Shown: positions 45,544 to 54,792 of the stretch, piece after piece
Position numbering within the stretch: position 1 is the stretch's first letter
How the letters are laid out: each line of letters starts with the position of its first letter
Source of the DNA: Actinomycetes bacterium
GTDB taxonomy: Bacteria; Actinomycetota; Acidimicrobiia; Acidimicrobiales; Ilumatobacteraceae
Length of the DNA: 64,000 bases
Reading direction: 5' to 3'
Assembly (NCBI GenBank): GCA_025356335.1
Contig: JANXUF010000040.1
Location: 41,560 to 105,559, forward strand
The notes under the pieces: generated by a model
Told to the model about the DNA's origin: nothing
Database searches by the model: none
The model's input: the letters and a program-made list of their open reading frames with translations, nothing else
Made by a program: the position numbers and the translations under genes

Positions 45544-46185
45544 TCAGCGAACGACGTGGCGCTGCCTGCCGGACAGCAGACGGGCGACGATCCCGATCGC
45601 CACCACCGCTCCGACGGCGATGGCAAGCGAACGCTTCCACGTTGTGTCCGGTGCCGGCGGTAACTCGAGGGTGACCGGCGCGAGCGTGTTGCCCGTCGCC
45701 GCCGTCACCGGGGGCGCGGCGTTCCCGAGGTAGTCGGGCGCAGCAGCGCCGGCGGCGAGCATCTGTGTGCCGTCGCACGTCGTCGACATCAATTTACCCT
45801 CCGGAGCTCCTGTCGGATGGAACGAGTCGGAACGAACGAGCGTGGCGAAGACGACGTAGCGGATTCCTGTCTCCATCGAGACCAGCCCGCACGATCCCGG
45901 GTCAGCGAACGAGAAGACGACGGCCGTACTCGGGACTGTTCCCTTGAAGACTGACTCGACGGCAAACGTGTACGTCGCTGGCTCATTCACCCCGTTGGCC
46001 AGCGGCGTCACCGTATACGAGCTCAACGTACCGATGAAGGCAGCGTCGGCGCTGCCGAGCGCTGCGGCATCCGCTGTGCCGAGACAACCGCACGTGCCGG
46101 CAGCGACGGTCGGCCTGCCCGCCGGCCACAACGAGCAGACCAACGCGATCAGCACGGTGGTGATCAAACGCAGAAATATTCTCAT
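45544..46185 (-). CDS. Secreted TIMP/netrin-like protein with C-terminal membrane anchor
   Basis: 213 residues. Signal peptide MRIFLRLITTVLIALVCSLW, cleavage expected before GTCGCLGTADAA. The C-x-C start of the mature protein and the pattern DAAFIGTLSSYTVTP ... FAVESVFKGTVPS ... PGSCGLVSMETGIRYVVFA resemble the netrin/TIMP-like fold. A Pro/Ala stretch, a membrane helix and a basic end (LLSGRQRHVVR) follow. No role can be assigned. Confidence 0.75.
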   Translation of the reverse strand: MRIFLRLITTVLIALVCSLWPAGRPTVAAGTCGCLGTADAAALGSADAAFIGTLSSYTVTPLANGVNEPATYTFAVESVFKGTVPSTAVVFSFADPGSCGLVSMETGIRYVVFATLVRSDSFHPTGAPEGKLMSTTCDGTQMLAAGAAAPDYLGNAAPPVTAATGNTLAPVTLELPPAPDTTWKRSLAIAVGAVVAIGIVARLLSGRQRHVVR

Positions 46186-46320
46186 GCCACATGGTGAGCG
46201 CCGAGACCGACCGGAGGGCACGACGCTGCTCGATGGTGAGGTCTCGAGCACATTCATCCGACACATTCTGCCAACGCCAAGGCCGCCGCCGGGTGACCAT
46301 CGAACCAATAGCCTCCAACT

Positions 46321-46348
46321 GATGGTGACGAGCTGATGGTGACGAGCT
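46321..46348 (+). repeat. 14-bp tandem duplication over a start codon
   Basis: GATGGTGACGAGCT occurs twice back to back (46321-46334, 46335-46348). The first copy reads ATG GTG ACG AGC TGA, a five-codon dead end whose stop overlaps the ATG of the oxidase gene in the second copy. Confidence 0.8.
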
Positions 46349-47630
46349 GGCACAACTGGGCGGGCAACCAGGTTGCCCACCCATTGGGAATCGAGCATCC
46401 GTCGACAGAGGACGAACTCGCAGCAATCGTCAGGCGAGCAGGTGAGCGCGGTGTCCGCGTCAAGGTCGTCGGCAACGGACACAGTTTCACCGCCGCTGCT
46501 GTCACCGATGGCGTCCTCGTGCAACTCGACCGGTACCAGCGGTTGTTGAACATCGACATCGTCAAACGGCAGATCACCGTCGAAGCGGGCATGCCGCTGA
46601 CCGTAGTCAACGAGATGCTGGCCGCTCGCGGCCTGGCGATGGCCAACCTCGGTGATATTGCCGATCAGACGATTTCCGGGGCGATCTCCACGTCGACGCA
46701 CGGCACCGGCATCCGGCTCACCGGTATCGCCGGACAGGTTGCCGGTCTGCGGATCGTCACGTCCACAGGTGACGTGCTGACGTGCAATGCCGCAGAGAAC
46801 GCCGACCTCTTCCACGCAGCACGCGTCGGCGTCGGTGTGCTCGGAGCAGTGTCCACGGTGACGATCGACGTCGCCCGGCGTTCGGTTTGCACGTCGTCGA
46901 GGAGCCGATGCAGGTCGACAACGTGCTCGCCGAACTCGACGAACTCGTCGAGAACAACGACCACTTCGAATTCTACTGGGTGCCGCACACCGCCTTGGCG
47001 CTGACGAAACGCAACAACCGCACCACTGACCCGCTCGAGCCGCAGAGCAGGTTCAGGCACTACGCGAACAAGATCGCGCTCGAGAACTATGCCTTCGGAG
47101 CGCTGTGCCGGGTCGGGCGCCGTCGACCGTCGATGATTCCGAAGCTTGCCAAGGCGCTGGCGGCATCCGGCAGGACAGAGTTCGTCGACCAAAGCGACAA
47201 GGTCTTCGCCAGCACACGTCTCGTCAAGTTCTACGAAATGGAATACAGCATCGAGCGCGCCGCGTGTGTCGAAGCCCTCGATCGGCTGCGTTCATTCATC
47301 AACCGCGAGGGATTGCTGCTGAACTTCCCGGTCGAGGTCCGCTTCACCGCTCCGGATGACATTCCCCTGTCCACGGGGACCGGCCGGGAGAGCGCCTATA
47401 TCGCCGTGCACGTGTTCAAGAAGATGGAGTACGAGCGCTACTTCCGTGGTGTCGAGGCGATCATGGACGACTACGGCGGCCGTCCGCACTGGGGCAAGTT
47501 GCATTTCCAGACCGCCGACACGCTCGCACCGAAGTACCCGCAGTGGGACGCGTTCATCGCCGCCAGGGACCGACTCGACCCCGAGGGCAGCTTCACCAAC
47601 GACTACGCCAGACGGGTGTTCGGACGGTAG
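46336..47630 (+). pseudogene. Sugar-1,4-lactone oxidase (ALO/GULO type), frameshifted
   Basis: FAD-dependent oxidase of the vanillyl-alcohol-oxidase fold. Frame one (46336 to about 46876) holds the FAD domain with VVGNGHSFTAAAVTDG, whose His is the usual covalent flavin site, and NLGDIADQTISGAISTSTHG. Frame two (about 46876-47630) holds the cap domain and the end motif RPHWGKLHF. Between them GTCGCCCGGCG lacks one C compared with the expected GTC GCC CCG GCG (46874-46876). Restoring a C joins the frames without loss. Either a sequencing error in a C-run or a recent single-base deletion; the rest is intact. Confidence 0.85.
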
Positions 47631-47636
47631 CTGGCG

Positions 47637-50600
47637 CTAGCGGAGCCGTATCTGATCGACCGACGGTGTGACGTCCGCGTAGGAGCACTGCACCGCAAGT
47701 ATCGAGCCGGCGACCGCGCCCGAGACGATCGACCACCAGCCGGAGTACGAGCCGAGCGGCAGGCCACCGTGGCGGTAGTTGGCCAGTGCATACGCAGCGA
47801 GCGCCGTCGCCGCGTAGGCGACCACCGTGATCGTCGTGCTGACGGCTCGCTGTGCAGGCACCATCCACGACGTCGCCAGTGCAGTGATCACCGCCGCCCC
47901 GACGATCACCATCACCGGAGTCGTGCGAATGCCGGTTGCATCGAGGGCGATACCGACGGGAGCACACAGCGCGCCCAGCAACCGCCAGCGTTGATTGCCG
48001 GGTCGTCCGGGGAGCTTGCGCCAATGTATGAATCGGGTGAACGCATAGGCCGACAAGCCGATGAGTACGACGATCGCCAGCAGATGAAGTGCATTCCAGG
48101 CGAACGGCGTGTGGCGAGGCAGTTCGAACGGTTTCCACCACGAGAACCCACGCCAGGTCCGGTAACGCCATGGTCCGATCAGAAGACCGGCGAGAGCGAA
48201 ACACACGAGGAAAAGCGCCCGAGGCAGCGACAGCGCAGCGAAGGCGGCATAGAGATAGACGGGTTTGGTCAGTCGCATCGCGCCGCGCGCCGCCCGTGTC
48301 CGCAGGCGGTTGCCGTCCGGCTGGACCGCCTTGAACCCGACCATCGCCAGACGCATCCCGATCTGAGTGCGCCGCCGCGGATTCAGCGAGGCGATCGTTT
48401 GGTCGCCGACTCGATAGGTCGCCAGTCTGGCAATCGGGTCACCATCGGGTTGTCGGTCAGCGCGTTCGTTCGTCGCCGATTCGCCGAGTGTCAGCACGCG
48501 GTCCAGGAGTTCGTCGATGATCTGACGCTGTAACGCCTCGACGATGACCGACTTCGTCTGCACCAGCGCACCCTGCCCGGGAAGGGTCCTGTCCTGCATC
48601 GCAGCTCCGACTTCGTCGTGGATCTGCTGCACAACGTCGGCGGTCATCGGGACGTCGGCAGCGGTGGCCATCCGGACGAGTCTGTCGGAGACCTCTGATG
48701 CTGCCAGTCCGGCGCTGTGCAGCCGTTCGGGTCGCAACAACAGGTCGACAATGCTCTTCGATGCGTCCAGGCGCCCCCACATCCAGTCGTTGCCACGCCA
48801 CTGCGCCGAGAAGAAGGCGGCGAAGTTCGACAGATCGTTGCCGCACAGTTTCGACTTGGCGTCGAGCTTGCGGCCGAAGTATTTCTCCAACGGCGAGGTG
48901 TTGTTGCCGGACACCTCCAGAAAGCGCAGTTGGGTTTCCATCTGCGTCGTTCTTGCCTGGAGCGCCGTCGTCAGTACGGCCAGTGCTGCCAGTACCTGGT
49001 CCATCCGCAGCCCGGCCGAGTCGAGCACATCGAACGAGCGGGAGCGACCGAGGAATTCGACGGCCAGCGTCTTCGACGTCGTCGGCGTCGGTATCAACGA
49101 ACCAGACGACGCGCTGGCACCGACACCGGCAGCGACGCTGACGAGCCGCTTCCACAGCTCGTCGGCGAACGGCACACCGGTCACCGGCGCGGTGCTGGCG
49201 AGTGCGGAGCTGTCGACCTCCCTGTCCCAACCGTCGAGCGCCTGGTCGACGACAAACAGTGCAGCGTGGCTGTCGAGTGCGGCCAGCACCTCGTCCGCTT
49301 GCGCCACCGAGGCGTCCGCCAGCGAACGGGCGATCCGTGCCGATGTCGTCGCCCACGCCTGATCCCGCCCGTCGAGCGCGGCACGCACGACCCACACGCG
49401 ATCAGACGCCAGACGGAGCCGGTCGGCGACGAGCCGCAGCGAATACAGCGCCTGCTTCTCGCTCGACACATCGAGAACGCAGCGCGACTCGAGGTCACGG
49501 ACCCACCGAATCAACTCATCGATGAGCGACAGCATCGAGATGCCGTCGCGATGGACGGTACCGTCAGCTTCTGTATGTCGCAGGGCAACGGCGATCAACG
49601 ATTCGAGGGCGTCACGGTCGGGCCGCGACCATTGCGCCGTCGGGTTGCGTGGCAGTTCGTCGCCGAGTGAACTGGTGTCGATCTGACCGGTCAGCACGTC
49701 GTGGAGACGCTGTGTGTCGAGGTCGATCCGCAGTCGCCCGGCGGACGATGCCTCATTCGTTCCGGCGGCGATCACGGCGTCAGCCAACGCCGGCCCGTCG
49801 ACACCATCGAAGCGGATGAACAGCCCGGCGCGACGGAGCCGTTGACGTTCAGCTTCTTCATTGAACAGTCGCAACTGCTCGAGATCCTGCAGCAGGTTCT
49901 CCTGGCCGAACGCTGTGCCCAACGCCCCGAGCGCCGTATGCACAGCACGCGGCGCGGGGCCCTGTACAACCGTTTCGACGACGGCCGGGAGGGTTCCGAC
50001 GCCTGGAGGACTGGGGTGCAGGTACAGCAGCCAGCGTTCGGTCTTCGATGCTGCCGGGGAGGCGGCAATTGCATCGATCGCCTTGCCGACGGGGATGTTG
50101 TCGAGGACTCCGCCGTCGATCACCCAGACAGCCCCGACGGGTGGGGCATCGCTGAACACCGTCGCCATCGAAGGACCGATCCTCGCCGGCTCGAAGGCGA
50201 ACGGGAACGACGATGTCGCCCGACCTGCGAGTGCCAGGCGAGCAGCGGTCGACACCGGGAGCGCTCTGCCGGTGGCGTCGGTGGCGACGGCGGTCTGACG
50301 GCTCTGGAAGTCGCCGTCGTCGTCAGGACGCCCGAGATACTGGAACCGGAACAGTGCCGAGTTGCGCGATTCGACGATGTTGGTGAACGGGTCGTCATCG
50401 CGTTCGACCTCGGCCGGACGGGCCAACGTCGCCGTCAGGATCAGTTCCAACGGATCGGCACGGGTCGCCACCTGGGAGCCGGCGATCGATTTCATCAGTT
50501 GGGCTTCGAGTTGGCGCTGGAAGTACTCGTCACCGCGCAGCAGCGACGGCGGACGCCCGATTTTCGGGCCGTTCGGATGATTTGGATCGATGTAGCGGCC

Positions 50601-50966
50601 GACGGGCGGCCGCGTCAGTTTCTCGATGTCACCGAGTTCGATCCAGACGTCGAGCATCGTGTCGAAGGCGAACCCGTAGATCTGGCTGGCGGCGTAGATC
50701 ACGCCGTTGAGCCCGCCAGCACTGGCGCCGGTGATGACATCGATGAGCACCCGGTCGAAGCCGGCGAGATCGAGCAACTGGTCGTAGATCGACGACGTCG
50801 GTGCCACCAGCCGTTGTGCGACCGCATCCTTGGCATGGGCGAGATGATCGAGTTCGGCAAGCGCTCCGCCGATCCACACGGCGAGTGATACGCCGCCGCG
50901 CAGGCTCAGCGCGAGCCGCAGTTCTTCCCCGGCATGCGGGCGTTGCGTTGTCACATCGGCGTCCAT
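47637..50966 (-). CDS. Large patatin-like phospholipase with C-terminal membrane region
   Basis: 1109 residues. The patatin domain is N-terminal: oxyanion region LRGGVSLAVWIGG (22-34), nucleophile elbow ITGASAGGLNG with Ser 82, and the catalytic Asp in WVIDGGVLDNIPVG (about 283). A long helical middle (about 400-900) of unknown fold follows, and the last 200 residues contain about five hydrophobic segments. The layout fits the DUF3376-containing patatin-like proteins of actinobacteria. Likely a membrane-attached lipid acyl hydrolase. Confidence 0.85.
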   Translation of the reverse strand: MDADVTTQRPHAGEELRLALSLRGGVSLAVWIGGALAELDHLAHAKDAVAQRLVAPTSSIYDQLLDLAGFDRVLIDVITGASAGGLNGVIYAASQIYGFAFDTMLDVWIELGDIEKLTRPPVGRYIDPNHPNGPKIGRPPSLLRGDEYFQRQLEAQLMKSIAGSQVATRADPLELILTATLARPAEVERDDDPFTNIVESRNSALFRFQYLGRPDDDGDFQSRQTAVATDATGRALPVSTAARLALAGRATSSFPFAFEPARIGPSMATVFSDAPPVGAVWVIDGGVLDNIPVGKAIDAIAASPAASKTERWLLYLHPSPPGVGTLPAVVETVVQGPAPRAVHTALGALGTAFGQENLLQDLEQLRLFNEEAERQRLRRAGLFIRFDGVDGPALADAVIAAGTNEASSAGRLRIDLDTQRLHDVLTGQIDTSSLGDELPRNPTAQWSRPDRDALESLIAVALRHTEADGTVHRDGISMLSLIDELIRWVRDLESRCVLDVSSEKQALYSLRLVADRLRLASDRVWVVRAALDGRDQAWATTSARIARSLADASVAQADEVLAALDSHAALFVVDQALDGWDREVDSSALASTAPVTGVPFADELWKRLVSVAAGVGASASSGSLIPTPTTSKTLAVEFLGRSRSFDVLDSAGLRMDQVLAALAVLTTALQARTTQMETQLRFLEVSGNNTSPLEKYFGRKLDAKSKLCGNDLSNFAAFFSAQWRGNDWMWGRLDASKSIVDLLLRPERLHSAGLAASEVSDRLVRMATAADVPMTADVVQQIHDEVGAAMQDRTLPGQGALVQTKSVIVEALQRQIIDELLDRVLTLGESATNERADRQPDGDPIARLATYRVGDQTIASLNPRRRTQIGMRLAMVGFKAVQPDGNRLRTRAARGAMRLTKPVYLYAAFAALSLPRALFLVCFALAGLLIGPWRYRTWRGFSWWKPFELPRHTPFAWNALHLLAIVVLIGLSAYAFTRFIHWRKLPGRPGNQRWRLLGALCAPVGIALDATGIRTTPVMVIVGAAVITALATSWMVPAQRAVSTTITVVAYAATALAAYALANYRHGGLPLGSYSGWWSIVSGAVAGSILAVQCSYADVTPSVDQIRLR

Positions 50967-51041
50967 CGTGATCCCCTCCCCCAGTGAGGAGACCGTAGTC
51001 GCCCCGCCTGATACACCGTGCCCGAATGCAGTCCTCGAACG

Positions 51042-52286
51042 TCAGGCGGGCGTCGAGGCGTAGGTGAGAGCGTCGTCCCAAGAGATGCGGTCTGTCAGCA
51101 ACTGTCGGTAGGGCATCAACAGTTTCGGCATGCTCATCGCCAAGACGCCGCGCAGTCGACCGCCGTGGCCGTAGAGGGCGACGAACTTGTCGTCGAGCGA
51201 ACCGGCAACCACACGGACTTCGTCATCGCCATGAGCCCTGCCGAGGAACTGGATTCGCCTGTCGTACTGGTCGCTCCAGAAGAACGGAACCGTCTCGTAC
51301 GGCGACGGCTCACGCCCGGCAGCCACGGCGAGCATGTTCCTGGCAGCGTGTGCTCCCTGTTCTGCGGCGTTGGTCCAGTGCTCGACACGCATTTCCTCAC
51401 CGGAACCGGCGTCGCCGAACAACGGATTCGTCCATCGGGCGCAGTCTCCAGCCGCATAGACCCCAGACTGACCGGCCCACAGCGTCTGATCGCACACGAT
51501 GCCGTCGGTCACTCTCAGACCGCTGTCGTGCAGCCATTGAACAGCCGGCGACACCCCGATTCCGACGAGGACGACGTCGGCGGGAACGATCGAACCATCG
51601 CCGAGCCGCACACCGGTGACGTGGTTCGTCGACTCGTCCACCTCGATACCGGCAACATCGACGCCGCACCGAACGTCGACGCCGTTGCGGCCATGGATGG
51701 CGACAACAGCCAGGCCCATTTCGGCACCCAGCCCGCGCATCAGCGGTGCGTCAGCACCTTCGAGGACGACGACATCGCACTGGCGTTGACGCGCCGTTGC
51801 TGCGACTTCGAGGCCGATGAACCCTGCGCCGATGACGACGACATTCACCCGCGGGACGAGTGCCGCTCGCAACGACAGCGCGTCAGCGAGCGTTCGCAGT
51901 TCGAAGATGCCATCCGCAACCGGTTGACCGGGGAGACGGCGGCATGCCGCCCCAGTGGCGACAACGACTCCGTCGTAGCCGAGTTCCTCCCTGTCGTCCG
52001 TAGGCCCGACGATCGAGACATGCTGTGTCTCGGTGTCGAGCGCGGTCGCCCGGAAGCCGAGGCGCAGATCCAGGTCCAGTGACTCGAAATCATCCGCCCT
52101 GCGCAAGCGGATGCGGTCGGCTTCCCAATCGCCTTTCAACAGTTTCTTCGACAGCGGAGGACGATCGTAGGGAAACTCCGGCTCGGCACCGACCAGCGTG
52201 ACACGCCCGGTGAAGCCTTCGCCCCGCAGCGTTTCGCAGGCGCGCAGTCCAGCGAGCGAAGCACCGACGACCACCACATGTTTCAT
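51042..52286 (-). CDS. Ferredoxin/rubredoxin reductase-type FAD oxidoreductase
   Basis: 414 residues. FAD motif VVVGASLAGLRACETLRGEG, the segment EFPYDRPPLSKKLLKGDWE, an NAD motif VVVIGAGFIGLEVAATARQR, and the second FAD motif GVYAAGDCARWTNP. This is the reductase type that feeds P450s or ring dioxygenases through a ferredoxin. No ferredoxin or oxygenase is next to it. Convergent with nothing; it is followed by the patatin gene on the same strand. Confidence 0.88.
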   Translation of the reverse strand: MKHVVVVGASLAGLRACETLRGEGFTGRVTLVGAEPEFPYDRPPLSKKLLKGDWEADRIRLRRADDFESLDLDLRLGFRATALDTETQHVSIVGPTDDREELGYDGVVVATGAACRRLPGQPVADGIFELRTLADALSLRAALVPRVNVVVIGAGFIGLEVAATARQRQCDVVVLEGADAPLMRGLGAEMGLAVVAIHGRNGVDVRCGVDVAGIEVDESTNHVTGVRLGDGSIVPADVVLVGIGVSPAVQWLHDSGLRVTDGIVCDQTLWAGQSGVYAAGDCARWTNPLFGDAGSGEEMRVEHWTNAAEQGAHAARNMLAVAAGREPSPYETVPFFWSDQYDRRIQFLGRAHGDDEVRVVAGSLDDKFVALYGHGGRLRGVLAMSMPKLLMPYRQLLTDRISWDDALTYASTPA

Positions 52287-52326
52287 CGCGTCAGCTTGCC
52301 ATACGAGGTCGGTGCACCGACGGTGC

Positions 52327-52788
52327 TCAGGTGTCGAGGATCACCGTCACCGGGCCGTCGTTGACGAGATCGACCAGCATCTCCGTACGGAATCGACCAG
52401 TCTGAACCGTTGCCCCGAGACGGCGCAGTTCTGCCACGAGCGCATCGATCACCGGTTCGGCGAGCTCCGGTTTCGCCGCCTTCGCCCAACTCGGCCGCCG
52501 CCCCCGCTTGGTGTCGCCGTACAGGGTGAACTGGCTGACGATGAGCACGGTCCTGGTCGTCTCGGCGATCGACAGGTTCATGAATCCTGCATCGTCGTCC
52601 ATCACTCGGAGATTCCAGATCTTCTCCGCCATCCGGTGCACGTCGATACTGCCGTCACTGTGGGTGACACCGACGAAGACGCACAGACCCTGCCCGATCT
52701 CGCCGACGATCTCACCTCCGACTTCACCTCCGACTTCTCCTCCGACCGAGACGCTTGCCCGAAGAACCCGTTGCACCAGACCACGCAT
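52327..52788 (-). CDS. dtd: D-aminoacyl-tRNA deacylase
   Basis: 153 residues. Catalytic motifs SQFTLYGDTKRGRRPSW and the Gly-cis-Pro motif NDGPVTVIL are intact. The N-terminal strand has an in-frame insert: VSVGGEVGGEVGGEIVGEIG where typical Dtd has only one G-E-V unit, due to a 12-bp tandem repeat. It is divergent from a small hypothetical gene. Confidence 0.93.
   Translation of the reverse strand: MRGLVQRVLRASVSVGGEVGGEVGGEIVGEIGQGLCVFVGVTHSDGSIDVHRMAEKIWNLRVMDDDAGFMNLSIAETTRTVLIVSQFTLYGDTKRGRRPSWAKAAKPELAEPVIDALVAELRRLGATVQTGRFRTEMLVDLVNDGPVTVILDT
52714..52749. repeat. 12-bp tandem repeat inside dtd
   Basis: ACCTCCGACTTC at 52714-52725 and 52726-52737 exactly, plus TCCTCCGACCGA at 52738-52749. 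It adds two Gly-Glu-Val-Gly units to the protein in a surface beta-turn. Confidence 0.85.
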
Positions 52789-52805
52789 TCGTGCATCATG
52801 TCAGC

Positions 52806-53039
52806 GTGGTCGCCATCAGAGACACATCACATCCGCGTGTCGTCGTCGATGACGCCCGTGGCAACGACCAGTCAGTACGGATGACCTGGCACGCCGAACG
52901 TCAGATGGTCACCATCTCACTGTGGAGGGGTGGGCTCTGTGTGGCCTCGTCCTGCGTCGCCGCTGCCGACGTCGCCGCACTCGTCGAGGTGCTCGGAGCG
53001 GCATTGCCTGAACCGCTGACAGACCGCCAGTCCGCGTAG
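52806..53039 (+). CDS. Small hypothetical actinobacterial protein
   Basis: 77 residues from GTG at 52806; an upstream ATG at 52755 would overlap dtd. The core MTWHAERQMVTISLWRGGLC followed by VAALVEVLGAALPEPL resembles a short conserved actinobacterial family of unknown function that I recall next to regulatory or dtd genes. No signal peptide. Confidence 0.6.
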   Translation: MVAIRDTSHPRVVVDDARGNDQSVRMTWHAERQMVTISLWRGGLCVASSCVAAADVAALVEVLGAALPEPLTDRQSA

Positions 53040-53053
53040 GTACATTACTCGGC

Positions 53054-53824
53054 GTGCTCGAACTGATCAACGGCGTTGCTCGGTTACTGGTGGACGCCGA
53101 CCACGGTGGCCGGATCGCCAGTCTGATGATCGACGGATTCGACGTACTCGTCGCGGATCGGCCGACGTGTTCGCCGCTGATGTGGGGTTCGTATCCGATG
53201 GCACCGTGGGCGGGCCGGATCCGCCATGGCGAGTTCTCCTACGGGGGGCGCTCGTTTGCGCTTGCACCCAACAGCCCGCCGCACGCCATTCACGGCACGG
53301 TCTTCGAGCGTCCGTGGACGATCGCCGGTCCGCGCGAGATCTCCTGCGATCTCGGCGACACCTGGCCCTTCGGCGGCCGGGTGCTGCAGCGCTTCGCGCT
53401 GACCCCCACCCGATTGCACTGCACGATGGAGGTCCACGCCGGCGACGTGACGATGCCCGCCTACCTCGGGTGGCACCCCGTGTTCGTCAAACCGGACAGC
53501 ATGGACTTCCGGGCAACATCGATGTACCAGCGTGATCACGAAGGAATCCCGGACGGAACGCTCATCAGTCCACCTCCGCCGGGTCCATGGGACGACTGCT
53601 TCTGCGGCGTGGACGAGCCGATCAGCCTGCATTGGGGCGAACTGGTGTTGCGCCTGTCATCGGACTGCGACTACTGGGTCGTCTACGATCGCGAGCCCCA
53701 CGCAACGTGTGTCGAACCACAGAGCGGACCACCTGACGGTTTGAACCTTGCGCCGTCCACCGTCGAACCGAGCAAGCCGCTGATCAAGCGGATGACATGG
53801 GATTGGGCGCCGCTCGGGAAGTGA
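53054..53824 (+). CDS. Aldose 1-epimerase family protein
   Basis: 256 residues, GTG start. Galactose-mutarotase-like beta-sandwich. The substrate and catalytic His are in PPHAIHGTVFERPWTI and YLGWHPVFVKPDS; the catalytic Glu fits near CVEPQSGPPDGLN. It interconverts alpha and beta anomers of an aldose or sugar phosphate. It lies 14 bases after the small hypothetical gene. Confidence 0.85.
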   Translation: MLELINGVARLLVDADHGGRIASLMIDGFDVLVADRPTCSPLMWGSYPMAPWAGRIRHGEFSYGGRSFALAPNSPPHAIHGTVFERPWTIAGPREISCDLGDTWPFGGRVLQRFALTPTRLHCTMEVHAGDVTMPAYLGWHPVFVKPDSMDFRATSMYQRDHEGIPDGTLISPPPPGPWDDCFCGVDEPISLHWGELVLRLSSDCDYWVVYDREPHATCVEPQSGPPDGLNLAPSTVEPSKPLIKRMTWDWAPLGK

Positions 53825-53834
53825 GCCGGTCAGT

Positions 53835-54167
53835 TCACGTTGCGGCACCGAGGGAGGTGACGACACGTACCGCCTGGTCGAAGCGGGTCAGTGACAGCCG
53901 CTGGATCAGATGCTGCGCCGAGGCGACGACGATGAGATCGCCACCGTGTTGACGGGCCCGCCCTGCTGCACCGATGATGATGCCGAGGCCCGTATCGTCG
54001 AGCGCGATCACACCGTCAAGGTCGACGGCGATCGAGCGACCACGCTCGTCATTGATCAGACGATTGATCGCGTCGCTGAGTCTCGGGACCGAAGCGATGT
54101 CGATCTCACCATCCAATTCGAGCACCGGGAGGTCCCCCACCATCGTTCGCCGCGTTCGGAGGTCCAC
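53835..54167 (-). CDS. STAS-domain anti-sigma factor antagonist-like protein
   Basis: 110-residue stand-alone STAS domain, GTG start. LELDGEIDIASVPRLSDAIN and the phosphoacceptor region VDLDGVIALDDTGLGIIIGA are visible; Thr replaces the usual Ser at the phosphorylation site. It lies 30 bases after tadE on the same strand, where mycobacteria have a second TadE-like gene (Rv3654c). It may belong to a partner-switching system whose kinase is elsewhere. Confidence 0.85.
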   Translation of the reverse strand: MDLRTRRTMVGDLPVLELDGEIDIASVPRLSDAINRLINDERGRSIAVDLDGVIALDDTGLGIIIGAAGRARQHGGDLIVVASAQHLIQRLSLTRFDQAVRVVTSLGAAT

Positions 54168-54197
54168 GACACCACAAGCTACCCAGCGGGGCCGACA

Positions 54198-54578
54198 TCA
54201 CGGCTCGACCCGCATCGTCGCCGACGCGACTTCGTCGATGTCTGGCAGCAACAGGCCGACCAACGGAATGTCGGTGTGCGTCCGATGCGTGACCACGACC
54301 GTGACCGACAGGCCATCCGAGGACACGCTGACCTGCATCCCCTCGAGCGATACCGTTTGCTGCGCGGCGGCAGATCCGTCGCCTGCCTGGTCGGTCGAGA
54401 CTGCCGCCGCCCGAGCACCTTCACGCGCTGCGCTGATCACGGCCAATTGGTCGCGGATGACGACCGCAAGCTGCACCCCGGCGAGCAGCAAGAGCATCAA
54501 CAGTGGCAGTGCGAGCGCGAGTTCCACCGTTGCCTGCCCGCTATCGCCGCTGCGTTCAGACCTTGTCGGTGATCGCAT
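54198..54578 (-). CDS. tadE: TadE-like pseudopilin
   Basis: 126 residues. After a short basic leader comes the prepilin-like segment SGQATVELALALPLLMLLLL, with Gly before Gln and Glu in the family place, then a helix and a beta-rich outer part. The ATG lies inside the last 8 codons of the flp-like gene in another frame. Corresponds in place to Rv3655c. Confidence 0.85.
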   Translation of the reverse strand: MRSPTRSERSGDSGQATVELALALPLLMLLLLAGVQLAVVIRDQLAVISAAREGARAAAVSTDQAGDGSAAAQQTVSLEGMQVSVSSDGLSVTVVVTHRTHTDIPLVGLLLPDIDEVASATMRVEP

Positions 54579-54765
54579 CGAGCACCCGGTCGAGCAGGTG
54601 CCCGATCTTGCCGGCTCCTCCGCCGGCCGTTGCCCACCCGATCAGTAGGAGGGCCACGAGCGCCGCGCCGAGCAGCACGAGGGCGTATTCTGCCGTCGCC
54701 TGGCCGCGGTCGTCTGCTGTGTTGAACCGAACCCAGAGATAGGCGCGGGCGAAGAGAGTGCGCAT
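54556..54765 (-). CDS. flp: Flp-type pilin / DUF4244 protein
   Basis: 69 residues. A basic leader is followed by RGQATAEYALVLLGAALVAL, the Flp/DUF4244 cleavage and N-methyl-like region with Glu at +5 after the Gly. This is the likely pilus subunit of the Tad locus, in the place of Rv3656c. It lies 27 bases after tadC. Confidence 0.85.
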   Translation of the reverse strand: MRTLFARAYLWVRFNTADDRGQATAEYALVLLGAALVALLLIGWATAGGGAGKIGHLLDRVLDAITDKV

Positions 54766-54792
54766 CGGCGTACCCCTTTCAAGAACATGCGG

